Position numbers and translations under genes: made by a program. The notes under the pieces were generated by a model. It saw nothing but the letters and a program-made list of their open reading frames with translations, did not search any database and was not told where the DNA came from. A stretch of 37,402 nt of DNA from Lentisphaeria bacterium (lineage in GTDB: Bacteria; Verrucomicrobiota; Lentisphaeria; Victivallales; UBA1829), in NCBI GenBank assembly GCA_017456495.1, contig JAFTJI010000131.1:1-37402 (forward strand), read 5' to 3'. Position 1 is the first letter of the stretch. Every line of letters starts with the position of its first letter. Of the stretch, positions 22,809 through 31,493 are shown piece by piece.

Positions 22809-23465
22809 TTATGCTACCGAGAGGGAGAAATCCATGATCGGAGAAAGAAAGTCAATAGATATGCGGCTCTCTTTCATCCTTTCCGCATCCATTTCTTTCC
22901 AGACTTCTCTGAAGATAGTTTTATATTTTGTGTGAAGACGGGAAACGATCAGGGAGATTTCGCTTTTCTTTTTGTTGTATTCATCTGCGAGTTCCTGGAT
23001 GGAAGCATCGTCGAAGCAGCGTTTGGTGAAGATTTCGATGTTTTCTTTCTTTGCATGGCTGGTCTTGCAGAGACGTTTCAGAGTTTCAACTGCAATGCTT
23101 CTGAAATATTCAAATTCAACGTTATCTCCGTGGGAAAGGTCAAACAGAGTTGCGGTGTTCTGTTCAGTAACTTCGACATGACGTTCGTCATGGCGCATCT
23201 TTTCGCGGAAGAAATCACGTGCGGTGTTCTGAACAATGTGGTAAAGGAATGTTTCAAACTTTCCAACAGATGCATCGTAATTCAGTTTGCCCTGACCGAA
23301 TTTGATCAGAATATCATCATAAAGAACCTGACGGCTGGGTTCATCGACATTCTTTTCGCGCAGAACGTTGTGGATATAGTTTTTGTAATTGTGTTCAAAT
23401 TCCATGATTTCAGCATCGCTTTTCCAAATAATCTCTTCATTCAACATTGCAGAATAATCTTTCAT
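22809..23465 (-). CDS. Sigma-70 family RNA polymerase sigma factor (ECF-like)
   Basis: A 218-aa protein with a region 2-like segment (FGQGKLNYDASVGKFETFLY, then HIVQNTARDFFREKMRHDE) and a region 4-like helix-turn-helix (FDDASIQELADEYNKKKSEI, then SLIVSRLHTKYKTIFREV). It probably directs RNA polymerase to a specific promoter set. The start at 23465 is chosen because AGGAGG (23474-23479) is 8 nt upstream; the ATG at 23471 would leave only 2 nt. No anti-sigma gene adjoins it. Its neighbour, convergent at the 3' end, is the SPFH-FHA gene, which may be coincidental. A short variable tail (FLSPIMDFSLSVA) ends the protein. Confidence 0.85.
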   Translation of the reverse strand: MKDYSAMLNEEIIWKSDAEIMEFEHNYKNYIHNVLREKNVDEPSRQVLYDDILIKFGQGKLNYDASVGKFETFLYHIVQNTARDFFREKMRHDERHVEVTEQNTATLFDLSHGDNVEFEYFRSIAVETLKRLCKTSHAKKENIEIFTKRCFDDASIQELADEYNKKKSEISLIVSRLHTKYKTIFREVWKEMDAERMKESRISIDFLSPIMDFSLSVA

Positions 23466-23711
23466 TTTCATTTCCTCCTGAATTATTTTTTAATTGCTCT
23501 TTGTCTAGGAAGAGGAAAACTATATGAAAATCTGACATTTCTTTCTTATTTTTTCTGAAAAAAGTGATATTTTACCGGAATTTTCTTCTTTTACAGGTGT
23601 TTTGCAGGAAATATTCGGGGGTGTTCCGGATGCCGGAGACAGGGCAGCTTGGATGAAAAAAAGCTCTTTAACAGTTAAAAGATTCCGGAAAAACGAAAAA
23701 AATATATATCT

Positions 23712-23895
23712 GAGGTAATTTCAAAAGTCCGGCAAAATTTGGCTGAAAAAGGATTGTTGATGAGCTGAAAATGGCAGGTCGAGCGTGGCTGCCATCCTCC
23801 TTCGCTGAAGCTATGGAGGATAAGCCGAAAACGCCCCATTTTACAGATTGCAACAAGAATTTTCTGACATTTTTGAAGACTTTTGAAATGACCTC
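23712..23895 (+). mobile_element. MITE-like element, copy 2 (184 bp)
   Basis: It has the same terminal inverted repeats as the copy at 1322-1516 (one mismatch between ends) and a perfect 4-bp target duplication ATCT (23708-23711 and 23896-23899). The 24-bp central stem-loop at 23796-23819 is present but in the opposite orientation to copy 1. The flanking GTGGcTACCC/GGGTAaCCAC stem is partly lost. It is more diverged than the other two copies. Confidence 0.85.
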
Positions 23896-23950
23896 ATCTT
23901 ATAAAATGCTGTCAGGCTTGACAAAATTTTGAAAACACAGTTGCCCGGGG

Positions 23951-23978
23951 AAAAAACAGGGGCGAGCAGCTCCTGTTT
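23951..23978 (-). terminator. Terminator of the pseudopilin-phosphatase operon
   Basis: On the minus strand AAACAGG pairs with CCTGTTT around an 11-nt loop, ending in six T. It lies about 125 bp after the alkaline phosphatase stop codon. Confidence 0.65.
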
Positions 23979-24104
23979 GACTTTGAATGACGATTCAGGT
24001 CAAAAATAAAAATCTGACAAAATCACTTTTTCAAAAATCAATTTTCTCCCGTTCAAACCCAAGGGAAATACCCGTTTTTTGAAAAATTATGGGATATTTG
24101 TGTT

Positions 24105-25853
24105 TTATTTTGGGTTGCCGAGGGAAAGATTAAGCAAATTTGCGAGGATCTTCGGAATTTCTGTGTTATCCAACTCTTTTGCAAACAGATCTGCTCCAGG
24201 ACCGAATGCAAAAAGAGGAACTTTCTGATTGGTATGGGCACCGCTTTGATAGGAAATCCGAACTCGTTTCGGATTGACGGGATCATTCTTTGCGGATACG
24301 CCGCCGGTTTCATGGTCAGCAGTTACAATAACAAGAGTCCGTTTGTCTTTCAGTGCAAATTCAATTGCCACCTTCACAACATAATCAGCGCAGAGCGTAC
24401 CGAAAACAGTCTTGTCCGGACGGTTTGCGTGTCCCCCTTGATCCGGAATGCCACTTTCAATCATGATAAAAAATCCGGTTGGATTCTTTTCAAGCACGTC
24501 CAGGATTTTCATGGTCACTCTGGCAAGATCATCTGTTGCACCAAGCAGGCTGAATGTTCCAACGGCTTTTGTCAGTTGAGCCGCTTTCAGAAAATCGATT
24601 TTGCTGTTGAAAAGCTGATATCCGGCGTCTTCGAAACGTTTGATGTAATCGCCACCGTTCAAACTCCGCGGAGGAAGAAAATACCGGCGGTCAGGGGATG
24701 CAATCAGGAAATCAAAGCCGCATTCTGTTGCCGAAGCCGCAATTTCAGCCTTCATTGCCCGGGATGCCACATGTGTGTAAAAAGCTGCCGGTGTTGATCC
24801 CAGAAGATGATCAGTTGTAACAAGCGCAACAGAAAGACCTTTCTTTTTGGCTTCCGCTGCAATCGACCAAAACGGTTTTCCATTCGGATTCACGCCCAGC
24901 ATACCATTTTTTGTTTTATAGCCACCGGAAAGCGCAGTCCCGGCAGCCGCAGAATCGGTAACATTTCCGCCAAAAGAATCTGTTGCGCAAAAAGTACGGA
25001 CAGGTAGGGAAGACATAACCAGCTGATTTTTCTTTCCGTGTCCGTAATAAGAAGCGGCATCGAGCGCACCAACGCCCATTCCGTCACCGATAATAAAGAT
25101 TACATTCTGCGGTTTAGCTTTGAATTTAGTATCCTGCCAACCTGTCGGAACAACAGCAGCGGGGACAGAATAGTTATCCGGAACAGCCTGTTTTTCTCCG
25201 TTCAATCCAGTGACCATTATGGATTTTCCCAGAGAAACCGCGGCAATCATCCAAACCCCGTTCTTACTCCGGAATTCGATAGATTTTACTATTTTACGGG
25301 ACTTTAGCCCGATTTTTGAGACAAACAGAGATACCTGCGAAGAGTCATTGTAGATCGTCCACACTTTCTTCGCATTCTTTGCGACTGTGTTATCATCTCC
25401 GATCCAGTTGAGAAGATCCCGCCCGTACCGGAGATTATGACTTGATTCAGAACCATCTGTATAAGTAACGTTCAAGACACCTGCTGGACTGGAGGTCTTT
25501 TTCATCCACATTCCTGCGTGCAGCAGGTAAATGGCGGGATAAGATTTCTCCATTTTGACCGGAAAAACAGCTTTTTCCTGAAATCCGGCCTTTTTTCCAA
25601 CCACAATACACGAACGATTTCCGGTTTCTTTGTCAGAAAGAATCTGGAAATTGACATTTCCTGATTCAAACTTTCCTGACGGAAACATCCGCATATCGCA
25701 ACTGCCCTGATCCGTCCATCCTCCTTTTCCATCGTTGGGCAAATCATCCCGGAATGAGCGGTTTGCACCTTCCCGGAAATCAAGCGTTTTCAGTCCCGCC
25801 CCGAGCAGGAGAACCGGCAAAAGAAAAATAGTCAAACAGATTCTGAATAACAT
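24105..25853 (-). CDS. Exported alkaline phosphatase with N-terminal beta domain
   Basis: A 582-aa protein with a signal peptide (MLFRICLTIFLLPVLLLGA). Residues 25-235 are a beta-rich domain resembling a carbohydrate-binding or jelly-roll module. From about 250 it follows the PhoA family: metal Asp in IIGDGMG (D257), nucleophile in VTDSAAAGTALSGG (Ser301), metal ligands in MIESGIPDQGGHANR and VTADHETGG. It hydrolyses phosphate esters in the periplasm or outside the cell. It is the last of three co-directional genes, 18 bp after the metallophosphoesterase gene. Confidence 0.9.
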   Translation of the reverse strand: MLFRICLTIFLLPVLLLGAGLKTLDFREGANRSFRDDLPNDGKGGWTDQGSCDMRMFPSGKFESGNVNFQILSDKETGNRSCIVVGKKAGFQEKAVFPVKMEKSYPAIYLLHAGMWMKKTSSPAGVLNVTYTDGSESSHNLRYGRDLLNWIGDDNTVAKNAKKVWTIYNDSSQVSLFVSKIGLKSRKIVKSIEFRSKNGVWMIAAVSLGKSIMVTGLNGEKQAVPDNYSVPAAVVPTGWQDTKFKAKPQNVIFIIGDGMGVGALDAASYYGHGKKNQLVMSSLPVRTFCATDSFGGNVTDSAAAGTALSGGYKTKNGMLGVNPNGKPFWSIAAEAKKKGLSVALVTTDHLLGSTPAAFYTHVASRAMKAEIAASATECGFDFLIASPDRRYFLPPRSLNGGDYIKRFEDAGYQLFNSKIDFLKAAQLTKAVGTFSLLGATDDLARVTMKILDVLEKNPTGFFIMIESGIPDQGGHANRPDKTVFGTLCADYVVKVAIEFALKDKRTLVIVTADHETGGVSAKNDPVNPKRVRISYQSGAHTNQKVPLFAFGPGADLFAKELDNTEIPKILANLLNLSLGNPK

Positions 25854-25871
25854 AAGTAATACGCTCCTGTA

Positions 25872-26894
25872 TTATTTTTTTGAGCGGACAACTTGCGAGA
25901 ACTTCGGTTTTTCATACCCTTTGCGTGCATAAAAATCCACAGTCACGCTGTTGTCATCAACACGAAGGAGTGCAAATCCAGCACCAGCCCATGCACGATA
26001 CTCAACGATATTTTCCATGAAAATTTCAGCATTTTTGTCGCGTTCTCTCAGTTTTTTGACGACATCAGATTTTCCAAATCCGGTATCTTTCCACTTTGTC
26101 GGCATAACGCTGTTTGCCATGAGCTGGGTGAACTTCTTACCGTCTTTCTCGTACTGAACATATTCAAATTCATGAGCATCACCGCAAATCAGGATCACAT
26201 TATTAGCAATAAACAGATCAAGAAGCTTTTTCACATTATCGCGTTTGCCGCCGAATTTCCAACGGGTAGTTGTCACAGGTGGAATCAGGGGATAATGAGC
26301 AACGACAAATGTCCAGCGATACTTGGAGCTTTCTATAAGGTTCTTTTCGATCCAGGCATAATCAACATCCAGAGAGTCGATGAAAAGATACAGATCTTTC
26401 CCATAGACGACACGGTAGTTCAGAGAGTTAACTTCCTGCTTCACCTGTTTGCTGATGAACGGAAGAATGACTTTTTTGTAACCAGCCATGCCACCTTTTC
26501 CGCGGGCATCGTGATTTCCACGCACAGGATAGAACGGAACATTGATCCCAGCAGTAACGACTTCGATGGCTTTTTTCATCTGAGCCGCTTTTTCCACTTC
26601 TGAAGACGCGTCTCCCTGGATCCAGTCACCAGTCTGAATGACAAACTGGGAGTTTTTCAGAAAATCCCCTTTTGCAACCTTCATCATCGGCGGAGTGAAC
26701 GTTTCCCAGATTTTTGAGTAGTGTTTGAAATTTTTCAACTGCTGTGGTGTGTACTTGCACTTTGCCTGATCGTGAAAAATAAGCTCATCGTAATGAAGGT
26801 CTCCAAACCAGAGGACCTGATAAGAATCAAGATCTGCGGCGTTAAGAAACGCCGCAGCAGCCAGCAGGAAAAACAATGTAAATTTTTTCAACAT
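25872..26894 (-). CDS. Exported calcineurin-like metallophosphoesterase
   Basis: A 340-aa protein with signal peptide MLKKFTLFFLLAAAAFLNA and the complete metallophosphoesterase motif set: WFGDLHYD, QTGDWIQGD, VRGNHDARG, VVAHYPLIPP, CGDAHEFEY. It is expected to bind two metals and cleave a phosphomonoester or diester outside the cytoplasm. It lies between the pseudopilin gene (24-bp gap) and alkaline phosphatase gene. The trio suggests organic-phosphate scavenging or turnover of a phosphorylated polymer at the cell surface. Confidence 0.9.
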   Translation of the reverse strand: MLKKFTLFFLLAAAAFLNAADLDSYQVLWFGDLHYDELIFHDQAKCKYTPQQLKNFKHYSKIWETFTPPMMKVAKGDFLKNSQFVIQTGDWIQGDASSEVEKAAQMKKAIEVVTAGINVPFYPVRGNHDARGKGGMAGYKKVILPFISKQVKQEVNSLNYRVVYGKDLYLFIDSLDVDYAWIEKNLIESSKYRWTFVVAHYPLIPPVTTTRWKFGGKRDNVKKLLDLFIANNVILICGDAHEFEYVQYEKDGKKFTQLMANSVMPTKWKDTGFGKSDVVKKLRERDKNAEIFMENIVEYRAWAGAGFALLRVDDNSVTVDFYARKGYEKPKFSQVVRSKK

Positions 26895-26918
26895 GATTCA
26901 AATCCTTTTGTGGCAGGT

Positions 26919-27656
26919 TCAATAGGGATAAACAGCGATTCCGCCGTTTTTATTCCATGTGGTTCCCTGATTAGCCATGAAGGGCATCTGACCCCATCTC
27001 TTGGAATCATTCACCAGAACAAATTTATTTCTGCCGAGCTTTTCAACATGACCATCATGGAAAGCCATATTGACTCCGCCGCCGTGTCTGTCAGCATTGA
27101 CAAGCAGAAGAATATTTCCTTCAACATCGCACGGTCCATAATAGCCGGTAGCCTGTTTACCTGCTCCGCCGGTATCAGCGAGCAAGCTTCTGGAGCTGGG
27201 GCTCTTCAGCTGAGTAAGTTTGTGCCAACCGCTGTTCCAACCGGTGGAAGCACAGTTGAAACCATAGTCAACATACGCGCCATTGGCTCTCCAGGCATCA
27301 TCACCATCTGACGAACGTTCTGCCGGACAATGCCAGATGGATTTGCCCTGATCGCCCCACAGACCGGACTTTCCAAATACACCATACTCAATACTATTGG
27401 TCGCAGTTCCTTTTTTGGCAAGGAATTTGTACCAGTAGATCCCTATCGTTCCTTCATCATAGGCGGGAACGATATAGTCATCATAATCCCCGGCATAATG
27501 AGCCAAATCACGGGACATTTCTTTAATGTTGTTTGTACAGCTGATAGACAATCCGTTCTGACGAGCCTTGTTCAAAGCTGGCAACAACATCCCGGCGAGG
27601 ATTGCGATGATGGCAATCACAACCAAAAGTTCAATCAAGGTAAACAAACGTTTCAT
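26919..27656 (-). CDS. Type II secretion-type pseudopilin, DUF1559/H-X9-DG family
   Basis: A 245-aa protein with a class III prepilin leader: short basic MKRLF, then [20 protein letters not shown] with Glu at +5. This is followed by the sequence [12 protein letters not shown] and a globular domain ending in a [20 protein letters not shown] motif. Such pseudopilins are very numerous in Lentisphaerota and Planctomycetota, which is one reason for the taxonomic guess. A prepilin peptidase would cleave before the hydrophobic helix; no assembly genes are here. It leads the phosphatase operon. A TATAAT box lies at 27686-27691 with a poor -35. Confidence 0.9.
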   Translation of the reverse strand: MKRLFTLIELLVVIAIIAILAGMLLPALNKARQNGLSISCTNNIKEMSRDLAHYAGDYDDYIVPAYDEGTIGIYWYKFLAKKGTATNSIEYGVFGKSGLWGDQGKSIWHCPAERSSDGDDAWRANGAYVDYGFNCASTGWNSGWHKLTQLKSPSSRSLLADTGGAGKQATGYYGPCDVEGNILLLVNADRHGGGVNMAFHDGHVEKLGRNKFVLVNDSKRWGQMPFMANQGTTWNKNGGIAVYPY

Positions 27657-27744
27657 AACACTCTCTTCCTTTCTTTGTTATTTATATTATAGGGGGAGTT
27701 TTTTTGTTTACTTAGTTTTCGGTTAAATTTCCTCTATTTTTGTT

Positions 27745-28590
27745 TTATAGAAGTTGATTTTCTTTCATGATCCGTTCCGCATTTCCGGCAAGAATTCCCG
27801 AAATATGATCTTTCCAAACAGGATTTTTTGCAGCACGCTTTTCAAGTTCTTCCGCAAATTCGCAACAGTACTCATAGACTTCGCGGTGAAGCTGCGCATG
27901 TCCGAAATATGCATCAAGTCCCAAAAGGAACTTATCGGCAAAAATTCCTGTTGTACCATCGGAAAGAATAGCTTCTCTATGAGCATTTTCTTCAACGATC
28001 TTCAGAATTTCATTTACATGTCCCCCGCTCAAATCAATATAAAGGTTGGGAAGCAGACGGATTTCCAGATCCAGCAGCTCGTGTTCCCATGGAACCCCGA
28101 AATGTGCTGCAACAAAAGTTATTTCAGGAAAATACCTGGCGAGCGTATAAAGAGATGCCGGACGCATATTTCCTGCCTGATAGCAGAAATCCGGAGAACA
28201 ATTTGCGTAAGACGGAGTAGCAACATAGCCGGTGTGAAAAACCATGGGACAATGATATTTTGCGAGCCGTTCATAGATTGGTAGATAACTTTCATCATCG
28301 TAAGATCTCCATGGAGCAATTCCTTTGAATCCGATAAAGCCCTGTTCTACTGCGCGGTCGACCTGATCCGGCCCCAGCCGGTAATCAATCCATTTAAACG
28401 GAAAATAAAGTCCGGGGAACTGTTTAGCCACTGCCAGGATTTCTTCTTCGCCTGCCGGTCTGGAATATCCGGGGATTTTAAGAGACGTCGGAAGTCCAAG
28501 TAGCCAGATTTGTGAAAATTTATCTGCAAAAAATTCCAAATTCTCTGGTTTGGTCAACAAGTGAGAATGTGCTGAAATCATTTTTCTCAT
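27745..28590 (-). CDS. Amidohydrolase-family (Amidohydro_2) metal-dependent hydrolase
   Basis: A 281-aa TIM-barrel protein. Metal-site features are the N-terminal ISAHSH, GFIGFKGI, VFHTGY, FVAAHFGVPW and the late GLDAYFG, matching the PF04909 group (decarboxylases and lactonases such as those acting on aromatic or sugar-derived acids). Substrate is unknown. The start at 28590 is chosen because AGGAGG (28599-28604) is 8 nt upstream; an adjacent TTG at 28593 is less likely. No terminator is evident before the pseudopilin gene 88 bp downstream. Confidence 0.82.
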   Translation of the reverse strand: MRKMISAHSHLLTKPENLEFFADKFSQIWLLGLPTSLKIPGYSRPAGEEEILAVAKQFPGLYFPFKWIDYRLGPDQVDRAVEQGFIGFKGIAPWRSYDDESYLPIYERLAKYHCPMVFHTGYVATPSYANCSPDFCYQAGNMRPASLYTLARYFPEITFVAAHFGVPWEHELLDLEIRLLPNLYIDLSGGHVNEILKIVEENAHREAILSDGTTGIFADKFLLGLDAYFGHAQLHREVYEYCCEFAEELEKRAAKNPVWKDHISGILAGNAERIMKENQLL

Positions 28591-28844
28591 CAAAAACGCC
28601 TCCTAAAAGAAACATTTCAACCACCTTTTCTGCTGAAAACTTCAATAAAGTCTTTGTCAATAAATTCAGTGTGCAATGATCTCTATTTCTCGCACGGAAA
28701 ATGCTGATAATATTTTTTGATTATTTTGAACATTTTCCGGTAAAATCAGTCTTTCAGACTCAAAACCCGAAAAAACGATAAAAAAATATCAGCAATAAAG
28801 TGGTAGAAGAAAGCTGTAAAACGATGTTCAGGAAACTTAGCGAC

Positions 28845-28969
28845 ACATAATATATATTATGTTAAGTCGTTTGGGGTGAAAATCAGAAACAAAGAACGGG
28901 AGCAAAAATCAGAAACAAAAAAAATTGAACTGAAAAAACATGCGGGCAACTTAACATAATATATATTAT
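28845..28969. repeat. Inverted pair of AT-rich palindromes flanking a 15-bp direct repeat
   Basis: ACATAATATATATTATGT (28845-28862) is a perfect 18-bp palindrome. The 21-bp arm 28847-28867 recurs inverted and exact at 28949-28969, enclosing about 80 bp. Inside, AAAATCAGAAACAAA occurs twice (28879-28893 and 28905-28919, period 26 bp). Beside it the minus strand reads TGTCGCTAAGTTTCCTGAAC from 28844 leftwards. This combination resembles the repeated terminal sequences of IS21-family elements, but no transposase is present, so it may be a relic or a target-site composite. Confidence 0.5.
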
Positions 28970-29107
28970 AAGAAGTCCCGATGTTAATTTCTAAAGATAA
29001 TATACACTATAAACTATTTATTTCAAGTTCCGAAAGGATATATATATGTAAATTTTTGACTTTTTTTCAGGATCCGGAACTTTGAAAGAGAGTAAAAACA
29101 TGTAAGT

Positions 29108-29140
29108 AAAAAAAACGGTGCCGGGATCACCGGACACCGT
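29108..29140 (-). terminator. Terminator of the aminotransferase-creatininase operon
   Basis: On the minus strand ACGGTG and CCGG pair with CCGG and CACCGT around a 5-nt loop with one bulge, followed by at least seven T. It lies about 30 bp after the creatininase-like stop codon. Confidence 0.85.
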
Positions 29141-29169
29141 TTGGAATATTGGGCTTTTACAGCTGCGGG

Positions 29170-30030
29170 TCACACTGACCGGATCTTCAGATGTCCACCG
29201 TTGTCGTGGACGATCCGCTTTCCGGTTTTGCGGGCTTCGTCAGCATCGGCAATGGCTTTCAGGATGGCATCGCCGCCGAGTTTCAAACACTCTTCTTCGA
29301 TGTGTTTTCCAAGTTCGGCACTTGCCTGCTCCGGATAGCCCATAACGCCGATTTTCACATCTTTGCGCTGGGATGTCTGAACAACTTCCTGCGGCAGTTC
29401 GGTGAAGCTTTCCCGGAGCTGATAGCTGTCGGGATCCTGACGCAGACGCTCCGCGACTTCCGGCTCATCCAGAGTCATTTTATCCATGCGGACAACTTCA
29501 GGGGACCAGTGGAGGAGCAGAGAAGTTTCCGCCTTGGCTGCATGATAATCCTGCTCATCAAAGAGTTTGAACCATGTGGGAGAGAAATCCCAGATCTGGG
29601 TCAAAAGGATCATTGCATCGGAAAGTGCAGGATTCAGCCATTTGAGGATCCTCAGGGATTCTTTCAGATGGAGCAGACTTTCACTTCCGCCGTGACCGGG
29701 AACGATGATGAAGTTCCGGAATCCCTGCAGGTGCAGAGATTCGATGATCTCACCGACAAGATTGCTGAAGGTGTTCGGCTTCACATTGATGGTTCCGGGC
29801 AGCATCCCGCCGGAGAATGTATAATTCAACGTGGGCGCGACCAGACAGTTCAGGCGTTTTGCCAGACCCATACTGATAAATTCAGCGTTGCGGATATCCA
29901 CATCCAGCGGGAGGTGTGCCCCATGCTGTTCACTCAAAGCATAGGGCAGGATGATCGTCTGATTTGTTTTCAGATACTCCTTCACTTCCGGGAAGGTGCA
30001 ATCCAGCATTTTGTAATGTTCAAGAGCCAT
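29170..30030 (-). CDS. Creatininase-family protein
   Basis: A 286-aa creatininase-fold metal-dependent hydrolase with LPYALSEQHGAHLPLDVDIR (Glu, His, Asp ligands), IIVPGHGGSE and HAAKAETSLLL (equivalent of the HAGExET metal motif, with the first Glu changed to Lys). Members hydrolyse cyclic amides or formyl groups, including steps in cofactor and pigment synthesis. The changed motif leaves the activity uncertain. It follows the aminotransferase gene by 3 bp with AGGAAAG inside that gene's end. Confidence 0.85.
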   Translation of the reverse strand: MALEHYKMLDCTFPEVKEYLKTNQTIILPYALSEQHGAHLPLDVDIRNAEFISMGLAKRLNCLVAPTLNYTFSGGMLPGTINVKPNTFSNLVGEIIESLHLQGFRNFIIVPGHGGSESLLHLKESLRILKWLNPALSDAMILLTQIWDFSPTWFKLFDEQDYHAAKAETSLLLHWSPEVVRMDKMTLDEPEVAERLRQDPDSYQLRESFTELPQEVVQTSQRKDVKIGVMGYPEQASAELGKHIEEECLKLGGDAILKAIADADEARKTGKRIVHDNGGHLKIRSV

Positions 30031-30033
30031 TTC

Positions 30034-31359
30034 TTACTTTCCTGCCTTCATTTCACGGACAGCTTCGACGACTGCCTTTGCCTGATATTCCAGCTGTTCC
30101 TGTGTGAGCGGGTACAGCGGCAGGTGGGTGTAGGAGTGGTAGAACATCTTTTCGGTGTTCGGGCATGTTGCCGCGATCGCTTCTTCATCGTAACCGAGAT
30201 CTTTCATGATCTTTAAGCGGTACATGGGACCAAAGTGGGTGATGTTGGTCAAGCCCTTTTCAGCCAGCTTTCTGGAGAGCTGCTGGATATTTCCGCCGAC
30301 GATTTCGGGGTCGATTCTCAGCAGGTAGAGGTGGTGCGTGCCGTAGGTCTCCGGTGTATCTGCCTTTTCGACGAGAATACCTTCCTCCTGAGAGAGAACG
30401 CTGTTCATGTATTCTGCAGCTTTGCGGCGGATGGCGATGATATCATCCATGCGCTGCATCTGCAGGAGCATACCGAGAGCCTGGATTTCAGTTGCGGAGT
30501 GGTTCAGAGCCACCTGCGGCTTGCCGAAACGGTCGGTCAGCGGGGAGATGTCATAGAGCCAATCTTTGATCTTGCGGGATAAGTCGAGTCCGAGGAAACG
30601 TGCTCCGGGGAGCTGCGGGCCTGCAAAATCTTCACTTGTCAGCAGAAGTCCGCCTTCCCCGAGAGAGGTGATGTTCTTGACTTCATGGAGAGAGAATCCG
30701 CCGAAGTGACCGATTGCACCCAGTTTCTTGCCTTTGTAAGCACCGCCCATACCGTGAGCAGCATCTTCCATAACGATAAGGTTATGTTTTTTGGCAAGTT
30801 CCATGATAGGATCCATATCAACAGGATAGCCGCCCAGGTGAACGGGAACGATCATCTTGGTTTTGGGAGTGATCTTCCGTGCAACGTCTGCGGGATCGAG
30901 GTTGATGGTTTCGGGGTCGATATCAGCGAAGACGATTTTTGCGCCGACGTTGAGGGGATATGCCATGGTTGCGATAAATGTGACAGCCGGCATGATGATT
31001 TCGTCGCCGGGGCCGATGCCAGCCAACTTGTAACCGATTTCCATACCGCCGGTCCAGTTGTCAAGGAAGCAAGCATACTTTGCGCCAAAATATTTCCTGG
31101 AGATCTCTTCCGCTTCCTGAACTTTTTTGCCGAGTGTCAGCTTCGTTGCCTTCCCGCCCACGTCTGCGAGAGCTTTGATTTCGTTCGCGGTGCGTTCCAG
31201 CTGTGCCTGATAACCTGCATTTCCAGCATCGGGCAGAAGGAATTTGACCATTTCAACTGCATCTTTTCCGTTATAGAACTCACCGACTGCATGCCAGGGC
31301 ACTTTGCTTTCTCCGACTGCATACCGGAAATCGCCGCCGCCAGATTCTTTTTCACTCAT
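30034..31359 (-). CDS. DegT/DnrJ/EryC1/StrS-family PLP aminotransferase
   Basis: A 441-aa fold-type I PLP enzyme of the sugar aminotransferase family: GPGDEIIMPAVTFIATM, VFADIDPETINLDP, VMEDAAHGMG (Asp199) and the lysine motif GFSLHEVKNITSLGEGG (Lys228), where the usual HxTK is HEVK. About 70 N-terminal residues precede the common core. Such enzymes aminate nucleotide-linked or free keto sugars, often for surface glycans or secondary metabolites. No nucleotide-sugar genes adjoin it; the partner is the creatininase-like gene. The start has ACAGGAGG. Confidence 0.9.
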   Translation of the reverse strand: MSEKESGGGDFRYAVGESKVPWHAVGEFYNGKDAVEMVKFLLPDAGNAGYQAQLERTANEIKALADVGGKATKLTLGKKVQEAEEISRKYFGAKYACFLDNWTGGMEIGYKLAGIGPGDEIIMPAVTFIATMAYPLNVGAKIVFADIDPETINLDPADVARKITPKTKMIVPVHLGGYPVDMDPIMELAKKHNLIVMEDAAHGMGGAYKGKKLGAIGHFGGFSLHEVKNITSLGEGGLLLTSEDFAGPQLPGARFLGLDLSRKIKDWLYDISPLTDRFGKPQVALNHSATEIQALGMLLQMQRMDDIIAIRRKAAEYMNSVLSQEEGILVEKADTPETYGTHHLYLLRIDPEIVGGNIQQLSRKLAEKGLTNITHFGPMYRLKIMKDLGYDEEAIAATCPNTEKMFYHSYTHLPLYPLTQEQLEYQAKAVVEAVREMKAGK

Positions 31360-31407
31360 GAGAAACCTCCTGTAATTTAGGTTAAAAAAATAATCGTTCT
31401 CTGAAGC

Positions 31408-31436
31408 AATATAAACGCAGTTTCTGAAAAAATCAA
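31408..31436 (-). promoter_or_regulatory. Promoter of the aminotransferase-creatininase operon
   Basis: On the minus strand TTGATT (31431-31436), 17-bp spacer, TATATT (31408-31413), about 48 bp before the start codon. Confidence 0.65.
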
Positions 31437-31493
31437 CCCCTGGAAAATAATATTATCGGTTAAATTAAGAATAGAAAGCGTTATTTCACTTTA

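Larger units (their letters stand above)
23466..24104. other. Gene-free stretch of 639 bp with MITE-like copy 2 and a terminator
   Basis: The sigma factor leader (23466 to about 23530) is followed by AT-rich sequence without recognisable genes, the MITE-like element at 23712-23895, and a terminator at 23951-23978 for the phosphatase operon. I see nothing else supportable. Confidence 0.6.
28591..29169. other. Gene-free stretch with inverted palindromes, direct repeats and a terminator
   Basis: 579 bp without a gene. It holds an AT-rich leader upstream of the amidohydrolase, the structured block 28833-28969 described separately, and a terminator at 29108-29140 for the aminotransferase-creatininase operon. 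Confidence 0.6.
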
